From: Goekera deserti
Lineage (GTDB): Bacteria > Actinomycetota > Actinomycetes > Mycobacteriales > Geodermatophilaceae
Direction: 5' to 3'
NCBI RefSeq assembly: GCF_010685995.1
Contig: NZ_JAAGWK010000002.1
Location: 124,001 to 188,000, forward strand
DNA length: 64,000 nt
The translations under genes were made by a program, and so were the position numbers. Positions 10,565-21,837 of the stretch are shown piece after piece. The notes beneath the pieces were generated by a model. The model saw only the letters and a list, made by a program, of their open reading frames with translations, ran no database searches and had not been told where the DNA came from. Numbering within the stretch: the first letter of the stretch is position 1; each line of letters starts with the position of its first letter.

Positions 10565-12286
10565 TCAGAGCGGGTAGAAGGGCGCCCCGCCGGGCAGCGG
10601 CGCGGCGTCGGAGAGCAGCGCCACCCACCGGCCGCCGGACAGCCGCCACACCGAGCCGCCCGCGGTGACCAGCGGCTGCCGGCTGGGCGCGGCTGCGACC
10701 TGGGTGGGCTGGCTGGGCAGGCCCGCCAGGGTGATCTCGGCGGGGTCCCAGCCGTCCACGCCCACGCTCCACGGCGCCGTCCGGTCCGGCGCGCCCTCGG
10801 CGGCCAGCACCAGCAGGGTGGAGGCGTTGCGCCAGGCCACCGCGCTGACGCCGTCCAGGGACGGCGCCACCTGCCGCAGGTCGCGCAGCGCCACCGCGGA
10901 GTCGGTGCGCACCACGGTGCCCACCACCAGCTCCGGGCCCGCGGGGCCGGCCACGACCGCCGCGGCCCGCACGCCGTCCGGGGACAGCTGGAACGACGTC
11001 GTCGTGCCGAGCCCGGGCAGCGTGGTGGCGTCGACGACCTGGGGCGAGCCGCCCACCGGCAGCCGGATGACCTCGGTGCCGTCCCGCACCGTCCAGGCCT
11101 CCTGCCGGGTCGCCGCGGTCGTGGGCGGGGTGAACGAGGAACCCATCAGCACCGAGGCGAGGTCGCCGCCGTAGGGGCCGGTCAGCAGGCTGGGCACCGG
11201 CCCACCCCCCACCCCGACCGTGGTGGTCAGCGCGCCGGTGCGGGCGTCGGCGGAGACCGCCGCCGACGTCAGCCGGTAGGCGCCGGTGCCGGCCGGGCCG
11301 GGGGCCGGTGCACCGTCGACGGTGCGCAGCGCGCCGTCGACCAGGTAGTGCCCGACCGAGTCGACCGGTGCCGCGTCGGGGTCCAGGCCGGCCCAGTCGT
11401 CGACCGTCTGCACCTCCGGCACGTCGGTCAGCGGCGCGGGTTCGCCGTCGACGAGGACGCGCACGGACCGGATCGTCGCCAGGTCCAGCCGGTCGAGCTG
11501 GTCCAGGGACCAGACGAGCTGGGCGGACAGGTCGGCCAGCCGGCCGGGCGAGGTCGTGTCGACGCCGGTCAGGTCGACCGTCGCGGTCTGGCCGGACAGC
11601 GACACGTTGTTCCGCAGCGAGGCTCCGGCCAGGGCGTTGGTCACCCCGGCCGCCAGCGTCGGGGAGGGCCCGTCCAGCATCCGCTCGACCAGGCTGGTGG
11701 GCTGGGAGGCACCGTTGAGCAGGAACACCGGGTCGGGCACCAGCCGGTTGCCGGTGGGGTCGAGGAAGAAGGCGTCGACCTGGCTGTAGGTGCGGGTGAA
11801 GTCCGGCTCCAGGATCACCAGGCCCTCGGGCGGGTCGCTGATCCGCCACTGCCCGTCGACCTGGTCCAGGGTGAGGTCGCGGGACAGCTGTTCCCGGGCG
11901 GCGACGGTGAACGTGCCGCGCTCGTCGACGGCGCCGACCAGGTCGGCGGTCAGCTCGACCCGGCCGGTGCCGGTGGGCACGGCCGCGTACACGGAGCCGA
12001 TGATCGTGGTGCTCGCGGTGTCGTCCCACTGCCCGGCGGCCTCGGGGGTGAGGAACTGCCGCGCGACCGGGTGGCCGCGGGTGGGGCTGCCGGAGGCGTC
12101 GAGGAAGCCGCGCACGACGTCCTCCGGGGAGGCCCCCGGCTGGGGCCCGAGGGCCTCGATGCCGACGGCCGGGTCGGGCGCCTCGGCCACCTGGGTGATC
12201 TGCACGGTCGCCGACTCCGACGGCACCGTGGAGCAGCCGGCCAGCAGCGCGGCCACGGCGAGCGCGCCGAGCACGGTCCGGGCCAT
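10565..12286 (-). CDS. lpqB: Lipoprotein LpqB
   Basis: 573 residues. The signal peptide ends with lipobox LLAGCS (MARTVLGALAVAALLAGCS), so the protein is lipid-anchored on the outer face of the membrane. A GerMN-type segment lies in the middle (near ERMLDGPSPTLAAGVTNAL) and a beta-propeller-like C-terminal half follows. In mycobacteria LpqB binds the sensor domain of MtrB and tunes MtrA activity. Its ATG overlaps the mtrB stop (TGATG at 12284-12288), so mtrB-lpqB are translationally coupled. Confidence 0.95.
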   Translation of the reverse strand: MARTVLGALAVAALLAGCSTVPSESATVQITQVAEAPDPAVGIEALGPQPGASPEDVVRGFLDASGSPTRGHPVARQFLTPEAAGQWDDTASTTIIGSVYAAVPTGTGRVELTADLVGAVDERGTFTVAAREQLSRDLTLDQVDGQWRISDPPEGLVILEPDFTRTYSQVDAFFLDPTGNRLVPDPVFLLNGASQPTSLVERMLDGPSPTLAAGVTNALAGASLRNNVSLSGQTATVDLTGVDTTSPGRLADLSAQLVWSLDQLDRLDLATIRSVRVLVDGEPAPLTDVPEVQTVDDWAGLDPDAAPVDSVGHYLVDGALRTVDGAPAPGPAGTGAYRLTSAAVSADARTGALTTTVGVGGGPVPSLLTGPYGGDLASVLMGSSFTPPTTAATRQEAWTVRDGTEVIRLPVGGSPQVVDATTLPGLGTTTSFQLSPDGVRAAAVVAGPAGPELVVGTVVRTDSAVALRDLRQVAPSLDGVSAVAWRNASTLLVLAAEGAPDRTAPWSVGVDGWDPAEITLAGLPSQPTQVAAAPSRQPLVTAGGSVWRLSGGRWVALLSDAAPLPGGAPFYPL

Positions 12287-14004
12287 CACGACGCACCGCC
12301 GGTGCGGCGGACCACCGCGGGGCGCAGCGGCAGCGGGGACCCGGTCAGCTCGGTGCCGGCCACCAGCGGCACGGTCAGCCGGAACTGGGCACCGGCCCGC
12401 GGCCGGCCCCACACCTGCAGCCAGCCGCCGTGCAGCCGGGCGTCCTCCAGGCTGATCGACAGCCCCAGCCCGCTGCCGCCGACGGTGCGCACCCGGCTGG
12501 GGTCGGCGCGCCAGAAGCGGTCGAACACGTGCTCGGCCTCCGTCGAGGTCAGCCCGGTGCCGTGGTCGCGGACGGTCACCGCGGCGGCGGTGCCGCTGGC
12601 CGCGACCGCGATCTCCACGGGCTTGCCGGCGCCGTGCTCGATGGCGTTGCCGATCAGGTTGCGCAGCACCCGCTGCACCCGACGGGCGTCGACCTCGGCG
12701 ATGACGCCACCCGGCGGCACGCTGACCACCAGCTCGCTGCCGTGCCGCTCGGCCAGGGTGCGCATGCCGTCCACGACCCGGCCGATCAGCGTGCCGAGGT
12801 CGGCCGCCTCGGGTTCCAGGACGGCGGCCCCGGCGTCGTAGCGGCTGATCTCCAGCAGGTCGGACAGCAGGCCCTCGAAGCGGTCGAGCTCGGCGCGCAG
12901 CAGCTCGGCGGACCGGGCGACCTGGGGGTCGAAGTCGGCCCGGGCGTCGTGCAGCACGTCGGCGGCCATCGACACCGTCGTCAGCGGGGTGCGCAGCTCG
13001 TGCGAGACGTCGGAGGTGAACCGCTGCTGCAGGTGGCTCAAGCCCTCCAGCTCCTTGATCTGGCGTTGCAGGCTGTCGGCCATGGCGTTGAAGCTGGTGG
13101 CCAGCCGGGCGAGGTCGTCCTCCCCGCGCACCGCCAGCCGCTCGGTGAGGTTGCCCTCGGCCAGCCGCTGGGCGCCCCGCGCCGCGCGGCGCACCGGGTC
13201 GACCACCAGCCGGGTGACCAGCACCCCGATGCCCACGACGAACAGCGTCAGCGCCACCCCGCTGATGGCCACGGTGGTGCGCACCAGGGAGAGCGTCTCC
13301 TGCTCCTGGTCCAGCGGGAACGCGTAGTAGAGCTGCACCCGGTCCTGGCTCTGCCCGTCGGTGGGCACCGGCGCCCCGACCAGCAGGGTGGAGCGCGGTA
13401 CACCGGTCTCGTCGGGCACCTGGGCGTAGCGGTAGGCCTGCGACCCCTGGTCGACGGCGGCGCGCAGGTCGCCGGGCATCGCCCCGTACAGGCCGCGCTG
13501 GCTGTCGCTGGACACCACCGACTCCCCCGCGCCGTAGACCATGACGAGGTCGAAGTCACCGGCCGAGCCGCCGCGGGTGAGCAGCTCGCGCACCGTGCGG
13601 CCCAGCGCCGAGCGCACCTCGGCGTTGTCGCCGGTGGCGATGCCGGGCACCTGGCTGCCCGCGTAGTCCACGGCCGCCAGGGACTGCTGGATGGCGGCCT
13701 CGCGCTTGACCCGCAGCAGCTGCCCGCTGATCTGGTTGAACAGCACCACGCTCACCACCAGGACGACGACGCCGGCCACGAGCATGGTGATCGCACCGAC
13801 CCGCACCTGCAGGGACGCCCGCCACAGGCGCACGCCGCGACGCACCAGCACGCCCAGCAGGTCCGGGCGCAGCAGCCGGCCGCGACGGCTTGCGACGGCG
13901 GGTGACGCTGCCGGGGGCGCGCCCGCCGTCGCCGGGGCGGGTGGCCGGTCGGGGTCGACCGCGTCGGCGCCGTCCCGCACCGGCCGGTCGGAGGTGGTGC
14001 TCAC
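12286..14004 (-). CDS. mtrB: Sensor histidine kinase MtrB
   Basis: 572 residues. A first membrane helix near 68-92 (VGAITMLVAGVVVLVVSV) and a second near 240-266 frame an extracytoplasmic sensor domain. HAMP follows, then HisKA with the phospho-His in FTSDVSHELRTPLTTVSM (about residue 335). The HATPase part has LIGNAIEHG (N box), VRDHGTGL and GGSGLGLSI (G boxes). MtrB phosphorylates MtrA and links septation and wall synthesis to gene control. The Ala/Pro-rich ends are longer than in mycobacteria. The GTG start is 40 bases after mtrA. Confidence 0.95.
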   Translation of the reverse strand: MSTTSDRPVRDGADAVDPDRPPAPATAGAPPAASPAVASRRGRLLRPDLLGVLVRRGVRLWRASLQVRVGAITMLVAGVVVLVVSVVLFNQISGQLLRVKREAAIQQSLAAVDYAGSQVPGIATGDNAEVRSALGRTVRELLTRGGSAGDFDLVMVYGAGESVVSSDSQRGLYGAMPGDLRAAVDQGSQAYRYAQVPDETGVPRSTLLVGAPVPTDGQSQDRVQLYYAFPLDQEQETLSLVRTTVAISGVALTLFVVGIGVLVTRLVVDPVRRAARGAQRLAEGNLTERLAVRGEDDLARLATSFNAMADSLQRQIKELEGLSHLQQRFTSDVSHELRTPLTTVSMAADVLHDARADFDPQVARSAELLRAELDRFEGLLSDLLEISRYDAGAAVLEPEAADLGTLIGRVVDGMRTLAERHGSELVVSVPPGGVIAEVDARRVQRVLRNLIGNAIEHGAGKPVEIAVAASGTAAAVTVRDHGTGLTSTEAEHVFDRFWRADPSRVRTVGGSGLGLSISLEDARLHGGWLQVWGRPRAGAQFRLTVPLVAGTELTGSPLPLRPAVVRRTGGAS

Positions 14005-14044
14005 GGCCGCCGGTCGGGGCCCACGGTCGCGGTGGGCGCCGGCG

Positions 14045-14764
<720 letters not shown>

Positions 14765-14977
14765 GACCCCATTCTGCGCGACGTCGCCCACAGCACACCG
14801 CACCCGCCCGACGCGGGTGCGCCGAGCGGGTGCGGTGACACGCTGGAGAGCCCCCCCCGACCTCAGGGGCAGCGACCAACCCGGGACCGGACCGGCCCCG
14901 CGGTCGGAGGACTGGAACCGGCCCCCTTTCAGGGGCCCGCGGCGAGCTTGCGAGTCGTGGGGGGAACGGGGGTCCTC
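14765..14977. terminator. Region between ahcY and mtrA with hairpins
   Basis: 213 bases. GCACCCGC and GCGGGTGC at 14800-14820 form a short stem, and GGCCCCC/AGGGGCC at about 14920-14937 another. One of these may end ahcY transcription and the rest should carry the mtrA promoter. No clear promoter pair is seen. Confidence 0.3.
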
Positions 14978-16465
<1,488 letters not shown>

Positions 16466-16653
16466 GTCGCTCCAGTGTCCTGAGCCGGCCCCGGATGGGC
16501 GGGCTCTGCGGTCGCTGATGTTCGAGCGAGCATGCCGAGGCCTCGGCGGGGCTCTACCGCCGACGAGGGTACGCCGGATCGGCACCCCGCCGGGGTCCCG
16601 GGCGTGTCACGCCCCGGCCCCCGCCGCGCTCCCGGGCGAGCGTGGGGGCGAGG

Positions 16654-16682
16654 ACGAGGGCCTCGCCCGCCTCGGCCCTCGC
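16654..16682 (-). terminator. Hairpin downstream of manA
   Basis: On the minus strand GCGAGGGCC and GGCCCTCGT form a stem of 8-9 pairs with an 11-base loop, 30 bases after the manA stop. It lacks a U-run, so it is a moderate candidate. Confidence 0.4.
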
Positions 16683-16710
16683 ACGCTCGGCCCGAGCCTC
16701 TGGGCGAGGT

Positions 16711-17886
16711 CTAGTGCAGGGAGGTGGTGGAGCGGTAGAGGATGGCCGGGCCACGCGCGGTGACCGGCTCGCCGGCCGGGACGAAGGCCGAGGCGCCCTG
16801 CTCGAGCTCCAGCTCGCCGTCGCGGCCGCCGAGCACCGCACGGCCCTCGGTGCAGAGCAGCAGCTGCGGCCCGGCGGTGGTGAGCGAGCCGGTGGAGGTG
16901 TCGAGCTGGACCCGGGTGAGGTCGAAGTCGTCGACCGGCACGGGGTAGCGCAGCCCGCCGGGGCCGAGGACCGGCTGCAGCACCGGGACCTTGCCGTCGG
17001 TGAAGTCGAGCACCTCGATGAGCGCCGCGAGGTCGACGTGCTTGCCGGTGAGCCCGCCGCGCAGCACGTTGTCCGAGCTGGCCATGACCTCCACGCCGGC
17101 GCCGCACAGGTAGGCGTGCAGGTTGCCGGCGGGCAGGAACACGGCCTCGCCGGGGGCCAGCCGCAGGTGGTTGCACATCAGCGAGATGACCACGCCGGGG
17201 TCGCCCGGGTAGGTCTCGGCCAGCGAGGCGGCCCAGCGGTAGGTGTTGATGAACTCCGGGTCGTGCGCGGCGACGAACGCGGCGGCCTTGCCGGCCACGG
17301 CGTTGACCAGGGACGTGCGCCGGCGCACCGACATGCCGAGCAGCTGCGGCACGGCGGCGCGCAGCCCGCCGCGGGCCAGCGAGGCGATGGTCGGCTTCAG
17401 CTCGGCGAGCTGGAGCTTGGCCAGGCAGTGCAGCGACTCCTCGACCGGCCGGAACCCGCACAGCGCCTCGACCGGGGTGATCGCGCAGAGGATCTCCGGC
17501 TTGTGGAACCGGTCCTTGAAGGTGCGCGTCGGGTCGTCGCGGGCGATGCCGGCGGCCTCCTCGGCGGCGAAGCCCGCCTCGGCCTGCGCGGTGGTGGGGT
17601 GCGCCTGCAGCGACAGCGGCCGGTCGGCGGCGAGCAGCTTCATCAGGAACGGCAGCCGGTCACCGAAGACGGTGCGCACCTGGTCACCCAGCAGCGCACC
17701 CGGCTGGTCGGCGATCGCGGCGTCGAGCGCGCGCCCGTCGGGAAGCCGGCTGGGGGCGTCCGCGTGGGCGCCCATCCACATCTCGGCGTACGGCTCCGCC
17801 GCCGGCGACGGCAGTCCGAGCATCTCGGGGATCACCGTGCGAGATCCCCACGGGTAGTGCCGGACCTCGTTCGTCAGCTGCCACAT
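16711..17886 (-). CDS. manA: Mannose-6-phosphate isomerase, class I
   Basis: 391 residues from ATG 17886 (MWQLTNEVRHYPWGS). It interconverts fructose-6-phosphate and mannose-6-phosphate and so opens GDP-mannose supply. Zinc and active-site segments typical of type I PMI are present: LQAHPTTAQAEAGFA, the metal-binding HKPEILCAITPVEALCGFRP, and GEAVFLPAGNLHAYLCGAG. A jelly-roll C-terminal domain ends the protein. TAGCCT lies eight bases upstream with no ribosome binding site, so the message is likely leaderless. The phosphomannomutase gene is 3 kb upstream in the same direction. Confidence 0.96.
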   Translation of the reverse strand: MWQLTNEVRHYPWGSRTVIPEMLGLPSPAAEPYAEMWMGAHADAPSRLPDGRALDAAIADQPGALLGDQVRTVFGDRLPFLMKLLAADRPLSLQAHPTTAQAEAGFAAEEAAGIARDDPTRTFKDRFHKPEILCAITPVEALCGFRPVEESLHCLAKLQLAELKPTIASLARGGLRAAVPQLLGMSVRRRTSLVNAVAGKAAAFVAAHDPEFINTYRWAASLAETYPGDPGVVISLMCNHLRLAPGEAVFLPAGNLHAYLCGAGVEVMASSDNVLRGGLTGKHVDLAALIEVLDFTDGKVPVLQPVLGPGGLRYPVPVDDFDLTRVQLDTSTGSLTTAGPQLLLCTEGRAVLGGRDGELELEQGASAFVPAGEPVTARGPAILYRSTTSLH

Positions 17887-17894
17887 CACCGGGG

Positions 17895-17900
17895 AGGCTA
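17895..17900 (-). promoter_or_regulatory. Leaderless -10 element for manA
   Basis: Minus-strand TAGCCT precedes ATG 17886 by eight bases (or GTG 17889 by five). Confidence 0.45.
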
Positions 17901-17962
17901 CCGGCAGGCCACTCCCGTCCCACCTGTCACGTGCGTCACGCCACCCGACCGGGTGGGTCCCC

Positions 17963-17986
17963 CGGGTGCCGTCCCCGCGGCACCCG
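17963..17986 (-). terminator. Hairpin after the manB-CDF operon
   Basis: CGGGTGCC at 17963-17970 pairs with GGCACCCG at 17979-17986. It lies between the stop of the CDF transporter gene and the manA promoter, so it probably ends the four-gene operon. Confidence 0.5.
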
Positions 17987-18019
17987 ACGGGACGTCGCCG
18001 ACGCCGGCCCGCCCGGCCG

Positions 18020-19045
18020 TCAGCCCCGGCGGGCGCTGCTGCCGTGCGTGGTCTCGGCCCGGCGCAGGTCGGGTTCGAGGTAGATCACCCGGGCGGCCGG
18101 GACGGCGGCGCGCACCCGCTGCTCCGCGGCGTCGATCGCCGCGGCGATGCCCGCCGCGGTGTCGTCGTGCTCGACCTCGATCTTGGCGGCCACCAGGATC
18201 TCCTCCGGCCCCAGGTGCTGGGTGCGCATGTGGATGACCGAGCGCACGCCGCCGTCGGCCTCCAGCGCCTGCACGATCGCGCGCTGGTGGTCGGGGGTGG
18301 CCGCCTCGCCGAGCAGCAGGCTCTTGGTCTCCACGCCCAGCACCGCGGCGACGGCGATGAGCAGCAGGCCGATCAGGATGGTGCCGATCGCGTCGAAGAC
18401 CGGGTTGCCGGTCAGCGTGGCCAGCCCGACGCCGAGCAGGGCGAAGAACAGGCCGGTCAGGGCCGCGGCGTCCTCCAGCAGCACCACCGGCAGCTCGGGG
18501 GCGCGGGCGTGCCGGATGAACTGCCAGTAGCTCTCCCCCGGCTTGCGCACCGCGTTGGTCTCCTTGACCGCGGTGCGCAGCGAGAAGCTCTCCAGGCCGA
18601 TGGCCACCACGAGCACGCCGATCGCCCAGATCGGCGACGTCAGCTCCTCGTGCGCGGAGATCTTGTGGATCCCCTCGTACAGCGCGAAGCAGCCGCCCAC
18701 GCTGAACAGCACCATCGCGACCAGGAAGCCGTAGACGTACCGGTCACGACCGAAGCCGAACGGGTGCTCGGGGGTGGCGCGGCGCCGGGAGGTCCTGCCG
18801 CCGACGAGCAGCAGCACCTGGTTGCCGGAGTCGGCGACCGAGTGGATCGCCTCGGCCAGCATCGAGGAGGCCCCGGTGACCAGGAACGCGATGAACTTGG
18901 CGGTGGCGATGCCCAGGTTGGCGCCCAGCGCCGCGATGATCGCCTTGGTGCCGCCGCCGTGCCCGCCACCGCTCTGTTCGGCACCGCCGTGCCCGCCGTC
19001 GTGCCCGCCGCCGCCGTGCCCGCCCTCGCCGTGGTCGGTCGTCAT
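18020..19045 (-). CDS. Cation diffusion facilitator family transporter
   Basis: 341 residues. The N-terminus is an unusual His/Gly tract of about 30 residues (HGEGGHGGGGHDGGHGG), a likely metal buffer. Six membrane helices follow; metal-site residues are in EAIHSVADSGNQ (helix II) and VLLEDAAALTG (helix V). A cytoplasmic domain with VRSVIHMRTQHLGPEEILV ends the protein. CDF pumps export Zn, Fe, Mn or similar divalent ions. The ATG overlaps the stop of the SIS gene by four bases, making it the last gene of a manB-Trm112-SIS-CDF operon. Confidence 0.9.
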   Translation of the reverse strand: MTTDHGEGGHGGGGHDGGHGGAEQSGGGHGGGTKAIIAALGANLGIATAKFIAFLVTGASSMLAEAIHSVADSGNQVLLLVGGRTSRRRATPEHPFGFGRDRYVYGFLVAMVLFSVGGCFALYEGIHKISAHEELTSPIWAIGVLVVAIGLESFSLRTAVKETNAVRKPGESYWQFIRHARAPELPVVLLEDAAALTGLFFALLGVGLATLTGNPVFDAIGTILIGLLLIAVAAVLGVETKSLLLGEAATPDHQRAIVQALEADGGVRSVIHMRTQHLGPEEILVAAKIEVEHDDTAAGIAAAIDAAEQRVRAAVPAARVIYLEPDLRRAETTHGSSARRG

Positions 19046-20187
19046 GAACGCAGTGCCCTCTCGTGGTCCAGTGCCAGGGCCAAGTAGACGGCGCTGAAGT
19101 CGACCACCGCCAGTTGGCGGGCGAGCCGGGCGAGCCTCGGTTCGAGGTCCGGGCCGGGGCCCGGGTCGGACAGGCGGCTGACCGGCACGTTCCGGTCGGT
19201 GGCTGCCCGGAGCACCTGGGCCATCGCCTCGCGGGCCGATCGGGGCTCGCGCTCGCCGCCGCCGTCGTGGTCGGCGGCACCGGAGTCGCGGATGGTCAGC
19301 AGCCGCAGCCGGCGGGCGTCGTCCTCGGCCCGGTCACGGAAGAAGTCGTCGCCGCCGGTCGGGGCCAGCGGGCCGGAGAGCACGGTGACCGCGGCCACCC
19401 GCTGGTCGGGCAGCCGGAACGTGGACACCGGGAGCCCGGCGAGCGTGGCCAGCTGGTCGGCCATCCGGGTCGCCGCGGCGCCGGCGAGCGGGCCCTCGGC
19501 GGCGATCACGGGCAGGGCGTCGAGCAGCTCCAGGGCGAGGGTCTTGCCGGGGTTGAGGTAGGACTCCCGGGACGGGCCGCACTCGCCGGCCACCTCGTCG
19601 AGGGCGGCGGCGAGCAGCTCTGTGTCGGTGACCTGCGCCGGCAGCAGGCCGAGGTCGGTGGCCAGCAGCAGCAGCGGGGTGAGCAGCGACCACAGCGTGG
19701 CGTGCCGTACCCGCGACTCCGGCAGCGCCACGTAGGGCGCCCGGGCGTTCGCGCAGGCGGCGTGCAGCGGGGCGCCGTCGGCACCGATCCCGACCAGGGC
19801 GACCCCGCGCCGGGCGGCCTCGTAGGCGGGCTGCACGGCGTACCGGCCGGCCCCGGTGCGGGTGGCCACCACCGCGATGTCGCTGGGCCCCATCCACACC
19901 GGCAGGTCCGGCCCACCGACGACGTCCACCGCGACCGGGCTGCCGGGGCCGAGCAGCGCCCGGAGCACCGACGCCGCCACCGCGCCCTCCCGGCGGGCGA
20001 CGACCACCAGCCCGCGGGGCCGCCCGCCGCTGGTGACCCGCCCCAGGCCGGCCTCCTCGGTCAGCCGGGCGGACTCGCGCACCTGGGCGCCGGCCCCGGC
20101 CACCGCGGAGAGCAGCCCGCGGGGGTCGCGGGCACGCAGCAGGCCGAGGTCGTCGAGCACCTCCTCGGCCAGCTCCGGCGAGCTCAT
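19042..20187 (-). CDS. SIS-domain sugar-phosphate isomerase-like protein
   Basis: 381 residues, overlapping both neighbours by four bases. It has the layout of bacterial phosphoglucose/phosphomannose isomerase-like proteins with two SIS halves: RPRGLVVVARREGAVAASVL near residue 57 and RTGAGRYAVQPAYEAARRGV in the first, LNPGKTLALELLDALPVIAA in the second. The orthologue position next to manB matches mycobacterial Rv3256c. The SIS loop is degenerate compared with true isomerases, so it may be a regulator or a weak enzyme. A role in mannose metabolism is inferred from the operon only. Confidence 0.75.
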   Translation of the reverse strand: MSSPELAEEVLDDLGLLRARDPRGLLSAVAGAGAQVRESARLTEEAGLGRVTSGGRPRGLVVVARREGAVAASVLRALLGPGSPVAVDVVGGPDLPVWMGPSDIAVVATRTGAGRYAVQPAYEAARRGVALVGIGADGAPLHAACANARAPYVALPESRVRHATLWSLLTPLLLLATDLGLLPAQVTDTELLAAALDEVAGECGPSRESYLNPGKTLALELLDALPVIAAEGPLAGAAATRMADQLATLAGLPVSTFRLPDQRVAAVTVLSGPLAPTGGDDFFRDRAEDDARRLRLLTIRDSGAADHDGGGEREPRSAREAMAQVLRAATDRNVPVSRLSDPGPGPDLEPRLARLARQLAVVDFSAVYLALALDHERALRS

Positions 20188-20390
20188 GCCGATCGACGCC
20201 GGGCTTCGTCGAGCAGCAGGACCGGGATGCCCTCGCGGACCGGGAACGCCCGGTGGCAGGTGCCGCAGACCAGCTCGCTGGCCTGCTCGTCCACCGTCAG
20301 CGGGCTGTGGTGGGTGTCCGGGCAGGCCAGGATGGCCAGCAGTGCGGGGTCCAGCCCGAGCGGTCCGGTCCCCTGGGGTGCGTTCGTCAC
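20184..20390 (-). CDS. Trm112 family zinc-ribbon protein
   Basis: 68 residues with two Cys, CPDTHHSPLT and CGTCHRAFPVREGIPVLLLDEA, the standard bacterial Trm112/UPF0434 pattern. Trm112-type proteins bind and activate methyltransferases in other organisms; in bacteria the role is mostly unproven. The first knuckle has only one Cys (CPDTH), with His perhaps replacing the second ligand. Overlaps both neighbours by four bases. Confidence 0.85.
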   Translation of the reverse strand: MTNAPQGTGPLGLDPALLAILACPDTHHSPLTVDEQASELVCGTCHRAFPVREGIPVLLLDEARRRSA

Positions 20391-21754
20391 GACCTGACCA
20401 TCTCCAGTACCTCGTCGCGGATCTGTGCCATGCGGGTCTCGTCGGGCGCCTCCACGTTCAGGCGCAGCAGGGGCTCGGTGTTGCTGGCCCGGAGGTTGAA
20501 CCAGGCGCCGTCCGGCAGCTGGACGGTCATGCCGTCCATGTCGTCGACGGTCACGCCGTCGCGTGCGGTGAAGGCCGCGCGCACCGCCGCCGCGGCAGCC
20601 GCCTGGTCGGCGACGGTGGAGTTGATCTCACCCGACGCCACGTACCGGCTGTACTCGGCGGTGAGCTCGGACAGCGTGCGCGGCTGCTCGCCCAGCGCGG
20701 CCAGCACGTGCATCGCGGCGAGCATGCCGGTGTCGGCGCGCCAGAAGTCACGGAAGTAGTAGTGCGCCGAGTGCTCGCCACCGAAGACGGCGTCGGTCCG
20801 GGCCATCTCCTCCTTGATGAAGGAGTGGCCCACCCGGGTGCGCACCGGCCGGCCGCCGTGCTCGGCGACGATCTCCGGCACGCCGCGGGAGGTGATCAGG
20901 TTGTGGATGATCGCCGACCCGGGCGCCTTCGCCAGCTCCCGGACGGCGACCAGCGCGGTGACCGCGGACGGGCTCACCGCCTGCCCCCGCTCGTCGACGA
21001 TGAACACCCGGTCGGCGTCGCCGTCGAAGGCCAGGCCGATGTCGGCCCCGTGCTCGACCACGCCGGCCTGCAGGTCGACCAGGTTGGCCGGGTCCAGCGG
21101 GTTGGCCTCGTGGTTGGGGAAGGTGCCGTCGAGCTCGAAGTACATGGGGACGACGTCCAGCGGGAGCCCGGTCAGCACCACCGGGACGGTGAAGCCGCCC
21201 ATGCCGTTGCCGGCGTCGATGACCACCTTGAGCGGGCGGCTGCCGGACAGGTCGACCAGCGAGCGCAGGAACGCCGCGTACTCCACCACGACGTCGCGGC
21301 CGGTGACCGAGCCGATCCGCCCGGGGTCGCGCTCGAACACCGAACCCTGCTCGGCCCACTCGCGGATCTGCCGCAGCCCGGAGTCCTGGCCGATCGGGGC
21401 GGCGCCGGCCCGGCACATCTTGATGCCGTTGTACTGCGCCGGGTTGTGGCTGGCGGTGAACATCGCGCCCGGCACGCCCATCGAGCCCGCGGCGAAGTAC
21501 AGCATGTCGGTGGACCCCAGCCCGGCCTCCACGACGTCGACACCGCGGCCGATGACGCCCTCGGCGAAGGCCCGGGACAGCGGCACGGAGGAGTCGCGCA
21601 TGTCGTGCGCGGTGACCACCGTGGTGGCGCCGCTGTCGCCGACGACGAACTCGGCGAAGGCGGCTCCGATGTCGCGGGCGACGTCCTCGTCCCACTGGTC
21701 CGGGACCACGCCCCGCACGTCGTAGGCCTTGATGATGGACGTCAGGTCTGTCAC
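20387..21754 (-). CDS. manB: Phosphomannomutase/phosphoglucomutase
   Basis: 455 residues from GTG 21754. It moves phosphate between C6 and C1 of mannose (or glucose), giving mannose-1-phosphate for GDP-mannose. The active-site phosphoserine is in TASHNPAQYNG (about residue 102), the metal-binding loop is DGDADRVF, the sugar-binding loop is GGEHSAHYYF and the phosphate-binding loop RASNTEPLLRLN. Full length, four domains. TAGGGT seven bases upstream of the GTG marks a leaderless start for the operon. Confidence 0.96.
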   Translation of the reverse strand: MTDLTSIIKAYDVRGVVPDQWDEDVARDIGAAFAEFVVGDSGATTVVTAHDMRDSSVPLSRAFAEGVIGRGVDVVEAGLGSTDMLYFAAGSMGVPGAMFTASHNPAQYNGIKMCRAGAAPIGQDSGLRQIREWAEQGSVFERDPGRIGSVTGRDVVVEYAAFLRSLVDLSGSRPLKVVIDAGNGMGGFTVPVVLTGLPLDVVPMYFELDGTFPNHEANPLDPANLVDLQAGVVEHGADIGLAFDGDADRVFIVDERGQAVSPSAVTALVAVRELAKAPGSAIIHNLITSRGVPEIVAEHGGRPVRTRVGHSFIKEEMARTDAVFGGEHSAHYYFRDFWRADTGMLAAMHVLAALGEQPRTLSELTAEYSRYVASGEINSTVADQAAAAAAVRAAFTARDGVTVDDMDGMTVQLPDGAWFNLRASNTEPLLRLNVEAPDETRMAQIRDEVLEMVRS

Positions 21755-21761
21755 GCGGACG

Positions 21762-21767
21762 ACCCTA
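21762..21767 (-). promoter_or_regulatory. Leaderless -10 element for the manB operon
   Basis: Minus-strand TAGGGT, a seven-base gap, then GTG 21754. Confidence 0.5.
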
Positions 21768-21837
21768 GCGGCGCCGACGACACTCCTGCGTCACACCCGT
21801 GCCGGACGCCCTGCCCACCGGCTCGCGGCGGGCCCGG

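Noticed and set aside
8487-10577. Long plus-strand open frame over hpf and comF
   Set aside because: Antisense shadow of two clear genes.
9564-12296. A single 910-residue protein spanning comF and the lpqB region
   Set aside because: The upstream two thirds is the wrong frame of lpqB. The ComF part starts properly at 10469.
16466-16710. Possible SAH riboswitch upstream of ahcY
   Set aside because: The leader does not show the conserved SAH-aptamer words or pairing pattern; only unrelated GC-rich stems are seen.
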